A DNA stretch of 64,000 bases, taken from the NCBI RefSeq assembly GCF_020379485.1, contig NW_026014770.1, positions 1 to 64,000 of the forward strand. Reading direction: 5' to 3'. Source of the DNA: Brassica napus (Eukaryota; Streptophyta; Magnoliopsida; Brassicales; Brassicaceae). Position 1 is the stretch's first letter. Each line of letters begins with the position of its first letter. The notes under the pieces were generated by a model, which did not search any database, was not told where the DNA came from, and worked only from the letters and a program-made list of their open reading frames with translations. This document shows, piece after piece, positions 11,412 through 21,796 of this stretch. The translations under genes were made by a program, and so were the position numbers.

Positions 11412-13997
11412 TCTTATCCTAGTTTTTATTAAACTGGAAGAGATTTTCCGAGAACAAGACGAGAGCCAAAGACAAGGAATATTTAGTTAAAAATTATTGG
11501 AAATTATCAACCAACTGCTACAAGTAATTTTGGACCAGACTCATGTCTTCCACCAGCCTGCTTGCTCAGTCTTTAATCACATGACTTGCACCTGCCTGCT
11601 TGCTTAGCTTCTTCAGTAAATGGCACATGACAATCACAAGCTGCCTGTGTGCTTGCTTCCTCCTTTAATTAATTTGATTGGCTGGAGACTGCTTCATGGG
11701 AAGGAAAGGACAGTGTGCTGCAGATGATGAAGCAGGTTGCCAACTGTCTTCTCTTAGCCATGCTTTGTTATGAGCTAAACCCTCAGGTGAAGCAACCACA
11801 GCTTGTATTTAACCCTCCTCCAGCTGCTTCCCACGTTCTGAAACCTACAGAAAAACCTAGAGAATTTCAGAGAGAAAGAGAGAAAGAAGAACAGAAAAAT
11901 CAGTAAGAAAATTAGGAAAATAAATCAAGAAACAATTCTTGGTGATCTAATCTTCAACCCTAGACCAGTCTGTTGCTTTGAGAAAGATAAGAAGGTGAGA
12001 TTTTTTAAATAAAAACCTAGACCTAGTTCAGTTCAGATCATGATCAGGCCTTGATCTTTCTCTTTGATCAGTTCAGCTGCAAGCTTACCATGGAGAAGAG
12101 GATCAGCTGAGGCCATCTAGTCCTTTAGTTCGTCTTGGTAAGCTTTGGTCTCCTAGCCTCAGTCAGTATCTGATCAGAACAGTTCATGGCTACCTTAGAT
12201 CTTGGTCGGATCAGTTGTATAAGTTATGATACAGTTCAGTTCTTGTTTAGTTTCGGTTTGAATCCATCTCCTAAAACAGTTTGCTAAGCTGTTATGGATT
12301 GATTGGAGAAACGAAACTAAACTCAGTCTGATCTTGTCTTGAACTGTTGTTAACTGAATAGAACTGAACTGATTTGATCTGGTATGAAAGGAACCGAGCT
12401 TGAACTGATTTGATTTAAGTTGTTTAGCTTGAACCGAACTGTCGGATTGTTGATGTTCTGAACCCAACCTTACCCTGTTTTGATCAGCTAAGGTGTGGAG
12501 CTTTGCTAGTCCCATCCTATCCATTCAGTCTCTTGGTAAGCCACAATCAAGTGAGTCAGATGAGTTGTTGAGTTAACCATAGTAACCGATCAGAACCTTG
12601 TCCATTCTCAGGTCCATTCAGCTTTGTTCAAGAGGAACTCAAGTATTGTCCAAGCCAGTTTCAAGACTGTTCTTTAGGTGAGTCTAGACAGATGTTGAGA
12701 TAGATCATGAATGAGTCCTTGATTAAGTTAGTAAAGTGTCTGAATATTTAAGAATGGTGTTGTGTTTACTCATGGTAAACACTTACACTTAATGAATAAT
12801 TTTAAAGTGAGGTTAATCCTAATCTTAGTACTTGTTCTCAAGTACTAATCTTAACTATGAAATAATCATGGTTTTGATTAAGGACTAATCTTAGTTTAAC
12901 TAAGGATTAATCTTGGTTTAATTAAGGACTAATCTTGGTTTTGATTATGGATTAATCTTGGTTTAATTAAGAATTAATCTGAAATTAATTAAAGAGTAAT
13001 CATGATTAATTAAGTACTAGTCTTGGATTAATTAAAGATTAATATGAGATTAATTAAGGATTAATCTAGGATTAATTAAGGATTAATTATGATTTATTAA
13101 GGATTAATTATGGATTAAGTTTGGAATAATTATGGAAGTAAAATCATGTGAAGTCTTGTTATATTCACTATCCCTAAAGCCCCCGCATTACCGTGACTTG
13201 GTCCTGCGAAGGGAACAAGGTCATGAAGACACGATGATGGGGTAGCTCCCTGGAGACCGTGTACTGCATGACGATGCAGTGTCGGATTGTTCATACCGGA
13301 CATTCGACAATGATGGTGATGCTAACTCACTAGTCTCGGTTAGCCTTAGTGGTTTCTCGGGTCTAGTATATATATTGTATTATATGAGTATGGTAACGGG
13401 CGGGTGTTGTGGAAGTGATGTTTAAAATAAGAATTCACAATGATGATCGATATTAAAGTATAGTACTAGTACTTGCATGATCATGTATATCCATTTGATA
13501 ATTGTTTGGTTTATTATTGATTGTGTTTTGATTCTAGATTCACTGAGTAAACTAGTTGCTCATGACTCATTCGTGTGTGCAGGTAACCCTTAGGCGGGAG
13601 ACACTTTACTCTTTTGGACGGAAGGAGCGGCCAACCAGCGGTAGTATTTTGTTGTCCTTGCAACGTACCTTTTGATGTATATTTACTTAAAACGTTGTTG
13701 GGCGATAGGCCGTAGGGTAAACTATAACACTTTGTAAGATGTTTAAAGTAAATAAATAATGTATAAAAGATGTTTATAAATCACGAGTTCTCATATGATA
13801 TTAGTCCTTGTCCGGGACGAACTAACTATCGAATATTGCTTTATCGGGTTGAAAAGCCTAGAGTAATATCCGATAGGAGTGTCTCTGTTCTTTGGTTGTT
13901 GGTCTAAGGTGATCTGATTTATTTCAAGAACCTCGGGTCGACCATCAGGGAACATTGACCGTGTCATTTCCGGTTATCTACGATCGGGGGTGTCACA

Positions 13998-16488
13998 GTG
14001 GGTGTCCGCCAGCACACACAGGACGTCTGTGGCTGTCCCTGGCTGTTCGTCAGCACAAACAGGACGTTCGTGTGTGTCCGTCAGCACACACAGGACATCC
14101 GTGTGTGTCCGTGTGTGTCCGTCAGCACACACAGGACGTCTGTGGCTGTCCGTGTGTGTCCGTGTGCGTCCGTCAGCACACACAGGACGTCTGTGGCTGT
14201 CCATCAGTACACATATCAGCACACTGGTCCATGGACTCAGCATGCTGGCCCTTCCAGTGGACAGTTCGGGTGATTTTGGCCCACGTGGGCTGTCTGTTCA
14301 GTACACACAGGACGTCCGTGGGTTTCCGTCAGCACACAGAGAACATCCGTGTGTGTCCGTCAGCACACACAGGACGTCCACGGCTGTTCGTGTGCGTCCG
14401 TCAGCACACACAAGATGTCTGTGGCTGTCCATCGGTACACATATCAGCGAGTTGGTCCTTCCCGTGGACTGTTCGGGTGATTTTGGCCCACATGGGCTGT
14501 CTGTTCAGTACTCACAGGACGTACGTGAGTGTCCACCAGCTCACACAAGACGTCCTTGTGTGTCTGTCAGCACACACAGGACGTCCGTGGCTGTCCGTGT
14601 GTGTCCGTCAGCACACAGAGGACATCCGTGTGTGTCCGTTAGCACTCACAAGACGTCCATGGGTGTCTCCCGGCACACACAAGACGTCCGTGTGTGTCCG
14701 TCAGCACACACAGGACGTCTGTGGCTGTCCGTGTGTGTCTGTCAGCACACAGAGGACATCCGTGTGTGTCCGTAAGCACACACAGGACGTCCACAGCTGT
14801 TGGTGTGTGTCCGTCAGAACACATAGGACGTCCGTGGCTGTCCATCGGTACACATATCAGCACGTTGGTCCTTCCCGTGGACTGTGCGGGTGATTTTGGC
14901 CCACGTGGGCTGTCTGTTCAGTACACACAGGAGGTCTGTGGGTGCCCGCCAGCACACACAAGACGTCAGTGTGTGTCCGTCAGCACACACATGACGTCCG
15001 TGGCTGTCCGTGTGTGTCCGTGTGTGTCCGTCAGCACACACAAGACGTCTGTGGCTGTCCATCAGTACACATATCATCACGTTGGTCCTTGGACTCAGCA
15101 CGCTGGCCCTTCCCGTGGACTGTTTGGATGATTTTGGCCCACGTGGGTTGTCTGTTCAGTACACACAGGACGTCCGTGGGTGTACGCCAGCACACACAGG
15201 ACGTCCGTGGCTGTCCGTCAGCACACACAAGATGTCCGTGGCTGTCCGTGTGATTCCGTGTGTGTTTTCTGACGGACACACACGGACACACAGGACGTCT
15301 GTGTGTGTCCGTCAGCACATACATGACATTCGTTGGTGTCCGTCAGCACACACAGGACGTCCGTGTGTGTCCGTGTGTGTCCGTCAGAAAACACACAGGA
15401 CGTCTGTGGCTGTCCATCAATACACATATCAGCACACTGGTCCTTGGACTCAGCACGCTGGTCCTTCCTGAACTGTTTGGGTGATTTTGGCCCACGTGGG
15501 CTGTCTGTTCAGTACACACAGGACGTCCGTGGGTTTCCGCCAGCACACACAGGACGTCCGTGGCTGTAAGTGGCTGTCCGTCAGTACACACAGGACGTCC
15601 GTGGCTGTTCGTGTGTATCCGTGTGTGTCCATGAGTGTCCGTCTGCACACACAGGACGTCCGTGGCTGTCCATCAGTAAACATATCAGCATGCTGGTCCT
15701 TGGACTCAGCACACTGACCCTTCCCGTGGACTGCTTGGGTGATTTTGGCCCACATAGGCTGTCTGTTCAGTACACACATGACGTCCGTGGGTATCCGTCA
15801 GCACACACAGGACGTCTGTGGGTGTTTGTCAGCACACAGAGGACGTATGTGTGTGTCCGTCAGCACATAGAGGACGTCCGTGGCTGTCCGTGTGTGTCCG
15901 TGTGTGTCCGTCAGTACACACACGACGTCCGTGGCTGTCCAGAAGTTCACATATCAGCACGTTGGTCCTGGGACTCAGCACGCTGACCCTTCCCGTGGAC
16001 TGTTCGGGTGATTTTGGCCCACGTGGGCTGTCTGTTCAGTACACACAGGACATCCGTGGGTGTCCGCCAGCACACACAGGAAGTCCGTGGCTGTCCGTCA
16101 GCACACACAGGACGTCTCTGGGTGTCCGTCAGCACACACAGGACGTTCGTGTGTGTCCGCCAGCACACACAGCACGTCCGTGGCTGTCCGTGGCTCTCCG
16201 TCAGCACACACAAGACGTCTGTGGCTGTCCGTGGCTGTCCGTGTGTGTCTGTGGGTGTCCACCAGCACACACAGGACGTCTGTGGCTGTCCCTGGCTGTT
16301 CGTCCGCACACACATGACGTCCGTGTGTGTCCGTCAGCACACACAGGACATCCGTGTGTGGCCGTGTGTGTCCGTCAACACACGCAGGACGTCCGTGGCT
16401 GTCCGTGTGTGTCTGTCAGCACACCCAGGACGTCTGTGGCTGTCCATCAGTACACATATCGGCACGTTGGTCCTTGGCTGTCCGTCAG
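13998..16488. repeat. Complex minisatellite array, segment 2
   Basis: Continues segment 1 exactly where element 1 interrupted it; 13998-14002 is the right GTGGG duplication. The first ~870 bp closely match 1895-2795, continuing a ~1.69-kb higher-order period across the insertion. A 32-bp unit is inverted at 15260-15291. The segment stops abruptly at GTCCGTCAG (16488), with unrelated sequence following. Confidence 0.92.
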
Positions 16489-16646
16489 ATTTTAATATTG
16501 CATATGCTTTACTTATTATGAACGACAATCAAGGGATAACACTTAACTTCAGTAGAATGTTGCACATTTATTTCAACCTAAGCCACTCTCTGGTCCATGT
16601 TACTTCCCTTTTTCAGGTCATCCATAAACAAGTCTTGCATTGCTTC
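16489..16646. other. Unassigned flank west of element 2
   Basis: 158 bp of AT-rich sequence that resembles neither the array nor any LTR here. Its last five bases (GCTTC) are the left target duplication of element 2, so it was once joined to 25222 onward. I cannot name it. Confidence 0.5.
16642..16646. repeat. Target site duplication of element 2, left copy
   Basis: GCTTC precedes the LTR boundary here and follows the other LTR at 25217-25221. Confidence 0.9.
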
Positions 16647-18338
16647 TGTAAGACCCGATCCTGGATTCCTCAATCCAACCAGACCGCGGCCTCACCAAAC
16701 AATGCAACCAATTCCATTTTTCATATTCAAGTTCAAGTGTTAAATAATTCTAAGTCTTTTTCAGAGTTTTGAGGTTGAACATTCACACTTAAACAATCAA
16801 GCATCAACTAATGAAAATAGATACTTCATAGATATTAACCAAGGTTCATACATCATTCATCATCCTAAATAATAGAATACATACTAGAATCGCATAAGTT
16901 CACAAGTTGCACAATAGGCTACAATAATCACACAATTTTCAGAATCAACCCAATCACCACACATCTTCCCATGGCCGCGGTCCTCATGGTGCTTTTCCCT
17001 TACCACGGTCCATTTCTGGTCCTGGATCCAACACAAACAACCACACAATCACAAGGTTAGATTACAAAACAAGAATCAAATCACATTGCATGGTCGGATC
17101 CAATCTAGTCAAGAACAATCATCAAAAATGTCAAATCTGACCCCTTTAAAAAGAGATCCAAATACCAAATAAAATTCATGATAATTCAGAAGAAAAATAT
17201 TCCCATAAACAGACTCAAAAGAATCGGCTCAGATCATAGTGATCTCGGCCATGAACAGCCCACACAAGAACAAGGGACTTTCATGGGAATTTGATCAGGC
17301 CAAGGCCTTAGGATCAATGAATCCTTTCCTGTAACAACATAAAACATTCCATAGCACAACATATAAGAAGAAACAGAGTAGAAGAAGTCAGAGTAAGGAG
17401 TAGCCAATCGATCCAAACCGGCCAGGCTCACACGGCCATCATCCGCGGCCTTGTCCGGTTACTCTTGGCCACACCTCTCACCTTAGGAGTTCGGTCTCCA
17501 GGGGCGACTTCCTTCTCTTTCTCCTTTGCCTTCTCCTTGTCTTTCTGTCTCAAATCCATCCTCTTGATCACACGCCCAAACACACCAGGAACACTCAAGA
17601 ACAATCTCTTGGATCAAATCGGCCGATCCAAAGTTTCTGTCTCTCTTTCTCTCTTGAATTTTCTCTGTGTTTCTCTCTGTGTGGAATGAGTAAAAACCGA
17701 CCAGAATGATCAGAAATGAGAGAGAGACGACGATTTAAACTGTCCCCAACCGCCTGGGCGAACAGTTACCAAAATCCCTTCCTTTCTTCCCAAAACCGTC
17801 CCATAACCGTCCCATAACCGCCCCTTGGCGGTTTCTCCCCTTCTCTTCCTTCGGCAAATCGATCACTGAGCCTCAGCTCACACTCTGGGAGCTTGCCCGC
17901 TCCCTATCCCAAGCCTAAGACCCATTTGGTCGAACCGTCCTGCACCCGGACCATCGGCTCGCCCAGTAACCGTCCCGGACTCGCCCACACTGATCCGAAC
18001 CAGAACGCACCGTTCACTGGATTGAGCTGACCCCCAGCTGTTCCCAGCTGATTGAGCTAGCCCACCAGCTCCTGTGAGCTGAACAGATCATGGTGAACTG
18101 ATTACCAGCTGAACCGAGCTGATTGAACTCAAACCAACACTCGTCCAGCTGCCTAAACACTCACCCAGCCCCTTTACCCTTATTTCCATCGTATCCTGGT
18201 TAAGTCTCAGCTGACTGATGCCCTTAACCTTCATTCAGGGCCATGATACGCTTGTCTCAAGGTCTAATGACCTGACTGGTGCGTCTCCCCGCACCATGGC
18301 CCGTCCGGCCGATCCTATCTAGGATCGGGGACATGACA
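16647..18338 (-). repeat. 3' LTR of element 2 (left)
   Basis: In sense orientation it runs from TGTCATGTCCCCGATCC to GGATCGGGTCTTACA. The U3 part (about 18020-18130) is crowded with CAGCTGA/GAGCTGA words. It carries a second copy of the putative gag first exon at 17482-17559 (minus). Confidence 0.92.
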
Positions 18339-18902
18339 AGTCTCCCCCACTAACTTGGGATTCGTCCTCGAATCCATGTTAAGTGTTTCATCAGGAAGAA
18401 ATTGTCTGTACCACTCCGGATACATTGTTTTCATCTTTGCTTCTGTTTCCCAAGTGATGAGGTCTTTACCATTGTAATCCCACACCACTTTGATCATGGG
18501 AACTGTCTTCTTTCTCATAGCTTTCTCTGACCGATCCACAATCCGAACCGGCAAGGTTTCCAAAGTCAGGTCCTTACCAAGGTCAGCAGGAACCTCAGGC
18601 AAGACAATGTCTTGTTCAGACAAGCATTTCCGGAGTTGGGATACATGGAACACATTGTGGTATGCATCCATTGCCGATGGCAAGTCCAACTTGTATGCCA
18701 CTGCACCCACTCTCTCTATGATCCTGAATGGACCCAAGTACCTAGGGTCCAGTTTCTTTCGTCCAGAAATCCTGGTCCTACCCTTAAAGGTAATCATCTT
18801 GAGATACACCAGGTCATTGACCTCAAACTCAAGATGTTTCCTACGCTTGTCCGCATAGCTCTTTTGGCGGTCCTGCGCCTCTTTCATCTTCTCTTTGACC
18901 AT
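18315..18902 (-). CDS. pol: Integrase C-terminus and chromodomain of element 2
   Basis: 195 codons continuing pol after a frameshift near 18890-18902. The first half is the integrase C-terminal region (blocks [52 protein letters not shown]). The end (about residues 135-170) is a chromodomain-like module with the [17 protein letters not shown] pattern, which in chromoviruses directs integration to marked chromatin. The frame reads through the polypurine tract and its last eight codons including the stop lie in the 3' LTR, exactly as in element 4. Confidence 0.88.
   Translation of the reverse strand: MVKEKMKEAQDRQKSYADKRRKHLEFEVNDLVYLKMITFKGRTRISGRKKLDPRYLGPFRIIERVGAVAYKLDLPSAMDAYHNVFHVSQLRKCLSEQDIVLPEVPADLGKDLTLETLPVRIVDRSEKAMRKKTVPMIKVVWDYNGKDLITWETEAKMKTMYPEWYRQFLPDETLNMDSRTNPKLVGETCHVPDPR
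18339..18350 (-). other. Polypurine tract of element 2
   Basis: In sense orientation GTGGGGGAGACT, abutting the TG of the 3' LTR. The identical tract precedes the 3' LTR of element 4. It also encodes residues of the pol C-terminus. Confidence 0.88.
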
Positions 18903-21784
18903 ATCTTCTCAGTGGTGTGTTCTACAATCTCAGGTCCCAACATGCTACGCTCCCCCACTTGGGTCCAGCATAGGGGTGTCCTGCACGGCCTACCATACAA
19001 AGCCTCATATGGCGACATACCAATGCTTGTATGGAAGCTGTTATTATAAGCAAACTCCACTAAAGGTAAGTGTTTTTCCCAAGACTCTCCCCAGTCTAAC
19101 ACACATGCCCTTAGCATATCCTCTAAGGTTTGGATTGTCCTTTCAGACTGCCCATCCGTTTGAGGATGATAAGATGTGCTCATATTCACTCTGGTTCCCA
19201 AGGCCTTTTGGAAAGCCTGCCAGAAATAAGATGTAAATCTTGGATCCCTGTCCGAGACAATGCTTGCTGGAACACCATGCAACCTCACTATCTCGTCTAG
19301 GTACACTTGCACTATCCTGTCGACCCCATCCCCTTTCTTGATGGGTAGGAAATGAGCCGACTTGGTCAGCCGATCAACCACAACCCATACCGCATCTTTC
19401 TTATTCCTGGTCGTGGGAAATCCAGTCACAAAATCCATTGTGATGTGATCCCATTTCCATTCTGGTATGGGTAGGTTCTGAAGTAGACCACTGGGAACCT
19501 GATGTTCTGCCTTCACCAGTTGACAAGTGGGACACTTAGCCACCCACTCTGCAACATCAGATTTCATCCTCACCCAATGGTAGTACCTTTTCAGATCCCT
19601 ATACATTTTGTTCAGTCCAGGATGAACTGAAAACTTGGACTTATGAGCCTGTCTCATAATCTCTTCTTTGAGTTCCTTATCATTAGGAACACTGACCCTA
19701 CCATTGACCAAGATGGTACCATTGTCAGTTGTCTGGTACTCAGTCTTGTCATTGGCGGCTACCTTCTTTAGATTTTCATCCAGGCCCTGAGCTTGCCTGA
19801 TCCTGGTCAGGAGATCGGCCTGGTTCACCGCCTCCAATCCCAGTGGCTCATCTGAACCAACCAAGGTATTGAGGTTCAAGGACCTGATCATCCCTTCCAG
19901 TTCATCCGCCTCCCTCTCAGATGACACTTCAGCCCTTCTGCGGCTCAAGGCATCAGCCACTAGGTTAGCTTTCCCAGGATGATAAGCTATGTCCAGATCA
20001 TAATCTGCAACAAATTCCATCCATCTCCTCTGCCTTAAGTTTAACTCAGGCTGAGTGAATATGTACTTCAAACTCTTATGGTCTGTGAGTATTTGCACCC
20101 TGGCACCATAAAGATATGATCTCCATATCTTTAATGCAAATACTACTGCAGCCATCTCCAAATCATGGGTTGGATAGTTACCCTCATGCTTCCTTAACTG
20201 CCGGGAAGCATAGGCTATCACCTTCCCATGTTGTGTCAAAACACAACCAAGACCAGTTATGGATGCATCCGTATACACCACATAAGGCTGATCAGCCTCA
20301 GGCAACACCAGGACAGGTGCATTAGTCAACATGTTCTTGAGTGCTGCAAAACTTTTCGCACACTCCTCAGACCATGTGAACCTCACGTCCTTGCCTGTCA
20401 GCTTAGTCATAGGTTGAGCTATGCTCGAGAACCCCTTGACATATTTCCGGTAATAACCAGCCAACCCTAAGAAGCTCCTCACTTCCGTAGCATTCTTTGG
20501 CTGTGGCCATTCCTGGATACATTTGATCTTATCTTGATCCACTGAGACTCCTTTATCAGACACCACATGCCCAAGGAATCCAATGCTCTTCTGCCAGAAG
20601 CTACACTTGCTTAGCTTAGCAAAGAGCTTCTGTTCTCTCAGGCGGCCCAACACCGCCCTAAGGTGTCTTTCATGGTCCTCCTTTGTCTTGGAATACACGA
20701 GTATATCATCAATGAAGATGATCACAAACTCGTCCAAGTATTCCCTGAAGATGCCGTTCATCATCTTCATGAATGCAGCAGGTGCATTGGTCAGTCCGAA
20801 CGGCATGACCACAAACTCATAGTGACCATACCTAGTTCGGAATGCTGTCTTCCTCACATCACCTGGTGCAATGGGGATCTGATGATACCCAGAGGCCAAG
20901 TCAATCTTGGAGAACCACTTGGCTCCACGGAGTTGGTCCAACAACTCATCAATCCTGGGTAAAGGGTACTTGTTCTTCACAGTCACCCTGTTCAAACCCC
21001 TATAATCAATGCACAACCTAAAGCTACCATCCTTTTTCTTAACGAATAGGACTGGTGCTCCCCAAGGTGATACACTAGGGCGTATGAACCCCTTCTCAAG
21101 CAACTCCTCAAGTTGCTTCTTCAGCTGTGCCATCTCAGCTGGTGCCATTCTATATGGACTTTTTGATAACGGGGCCGTTCCAGGTTCCAATTCAATGATG
21201 AATGGGTCAGCCCTATCAGGGGGAATGCCCTGTAGTGCCCCAAACACATCCTGAAATTCTCGAACCAACGGTATACCCTCTGGGTCACAGGCCCCTACAA
21301 CCTCATCAGTGTAAATGGTAGCCAAAAAGGCCTCACAACCATTTCCAAGCATCCGTTCTACTTGGACTGCTGAAACCACCAAACTACAAGAGGTTGGCTT
21401 GATTCCTTGGTACTTGATCGGGGGTCCAAACTCATTCTCAAGTTGCACCCTTCCCCGGTGACAATCTAGAGTTGCCCGATACTTCCCCAACCAGTCCATG
21501 CCCAAGATCACTTCATGATGCTTGAGGGGGACAACAATCAGATCTATAGGCATCGGCCTATCCAAGATCACCACAGGGATGTCCTTAACCAGACCGAGTG
21601 AGTTCATAACTTGCCCTCCGGCCGCACTCACTCGTTCAGGACCATCCCATGTTCCATACTGGAACAAACCTTTTCCTATCATACTTGGACTCACAAAACT
21701 ATGTGTAGCTGCAGTATCAAATAGTGTGTGTGTTTCCACACCACCAATACTTAAGGTCCCTACACAAGACCCATCAAAGTATAT
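18884..21784 (-). CDS. pol: Pol polyprotein of element 2: protease, RT, RNase H, integrase
   Basis: Open from just after an amber codon (21785-21787). Numbered from the GTG codon at 21739: protease active site Asp-Thr at 8-9 (FDTAATHSF, Ala where Gly is normal); the YRMAPAE entry to RT near 196; RT catalytic Asp at 280 and the FIDD motif at 342-345; RNase H Asp 491, Glu 528, Asp 553 and Asp 596; integrase zinc finger His 699/706 and Cys 736/739; catalytic triad Asp 769, Asp 830, Glu 866. All RT, RNase H and integrase catalytic residues are present. The frame is the same as gag, interrupted only by the two amber codons. It stops at 18884 after a frameshift, and the chromodomain part continues in the next feature. 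Confidence 0.95.
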   Translation of the reverse strand: MYFDGSCVGTLSIGGVETHTLFDTAATHSFVSPSMIGKGLFQYGTWDGPERVSAAGGQVMNSLGLVKDIPVVILDRPMPIDLIVVPLKHHEVILGMDWLGKYRATLDCHRGRVQLENEFGPPIKYQGIKPTSCSLVVSAVQVERMLGNGCEAFLATIYTDEVVGACDPEGIPLVREFQDVFGALQGIPPDRADPFIIELEPGTAPLSKSPYRMAPAEMAQLKKQLEELLEKGFIRPSVSPWGAPVLFVKKKDGSFRLCIDYRGLNRVTVKNKYPLPRIDELLDQLRGAKWFSKIDLASGYHQIPIAPGDVRKTAFRTRYGHYEFVVMPFGLTNAPAAFMKMMNGIFREYLDEFVIIFIDDILVYSKTKEDHERHLRAVLGRLREQKLFAKLSKCSFWQKSIGFLGHVVSDKGVSVDQDKIKCIQEWPQPKNATEVRSFLGLAGYYRKYVKGFSSIAQPMTKLTGKDVRFTWSEECAKSFAALKNMLTNAPVLVLPEADQPYVVYTDASITGLGCVLTQHGKVIAYASRQLRKHEGNYPTHDLEMAAVVFALKIWRSYLYGARVQILTDHKSLKYIFTQPELNLRQRRWMEFVADYDLDIAYHPGKANLVADALSRRRAEVSSEREADELEGMIRSLNLNTLVGSDEPLGLEAVNQADLLTRIRQAQGLDENLKKVAANDKTEYQTTDNGTILVNGRVSVPNDKELKEEIMRQAHKSKFSVHPGLNKMYRDLKRYYHWVRMKSDVAEWVAKCPTCQLVKAEHQVPSGLLQNLPIPEWKWDHITMDFVTGFPTTRNKKDAVWVVVDRLTKSAHFLPIKKGDGVDRIVQVYLDEIVRLHGVPASIVSDRDPRFTSYFWQAFQKALGTRVNMSTSYHPQTDGQSERTIQTLEDMLRACVLDWGESWEKHLPLVEFAYNNSFHTSIGMSPYEALYGRPCRTPLCWTQVGERSMLGPEIVEHTTEKIWSKRR

Positions 21785-21796
21785 CTATCCATCCTA
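21785..21796 (-). promoter_or_regulatory. Two in-frame amber codons between gag and pol
   Basis: TAG (21796-21794), GAT, GGA, TAG (21787-21785) separate gag and pol, which otherwise share one reading frame. The first TAG is shared with element 4 (48215-48217). Readthrough is possible but unproven; ordinary decay is the alternative. Confidence 0.45.

Larger units (their letters stand above)
9160..11422 (+). mobile_element. Non-autonomous Helitron
   Basis: 2263 bp, very AT-rich, with no Rep/helicase or other protein. It starts with TC, ends with CTAG, and lies between A and T of the host LTR without target duplication. A GC-rich hairpin stands eight bases before the end. These are the diagnostic Helitron ends. 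The empty site is visible in the 5' LTR. The interior consists mostly of direct repeats with a period of about 0.7 kb. Mobilisation would need a RepHel protein from an autonomous copy. Confidence 0.93.
3584..13997 (+). mobile_element. Element 1: non-autonomous Ty3/Gypsy (chromovirus-type) retrotransposon
   Basis: Complete element with TGTAATAACC...GTGTCACA LTRs, a tRNA-iMet primer binding site, gag, a heavily deleted pol, a polypurine tract and a GTGGG target duplication. Of the 10.4 kb, 2263 bp is a Helitron inserted in the 3' LTR. Without it the LTRs are 2765 and 2763 bp and differ by only scattered changes and small indels, which suggests recent insertion. Reverse transcriptase, RNase H and the integrase core are missing, so it could move only with enzymes from a relative. 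Related LTR pieces occur at 28990-29253 and 62247-62982. Confidence 0.93.
8972..13997 (+). repeat. 3' LTR of element 1, interrupted by a Helitron
   Basis: Near-copy of the 5' LTR (same ends), split at 9159/11423. Flanking LTR sequence reads GTCGAA before and TTTTATTAAAC after the insertion, matching uninterrupted LTR near 3770. Apart from the insertion it differs by a few substitutions and short indels, such as a 6-bp difference in the GCTTAGCTTAGCTTC stretch. Confidence 0.93.

Noticed and set aside
9160..11422. Matrix attachment or AT-rich host intergenic DNA
   Set aside because: The TC/CTAG ends, hairpin and empty site in the other LTR identify it as a Helitron.
832..16488. CRISPR-like direct repeats
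   Set aside because: Units are contiguous and variable, not identical repeats separated by unique spacers, and the context is a plant genome.
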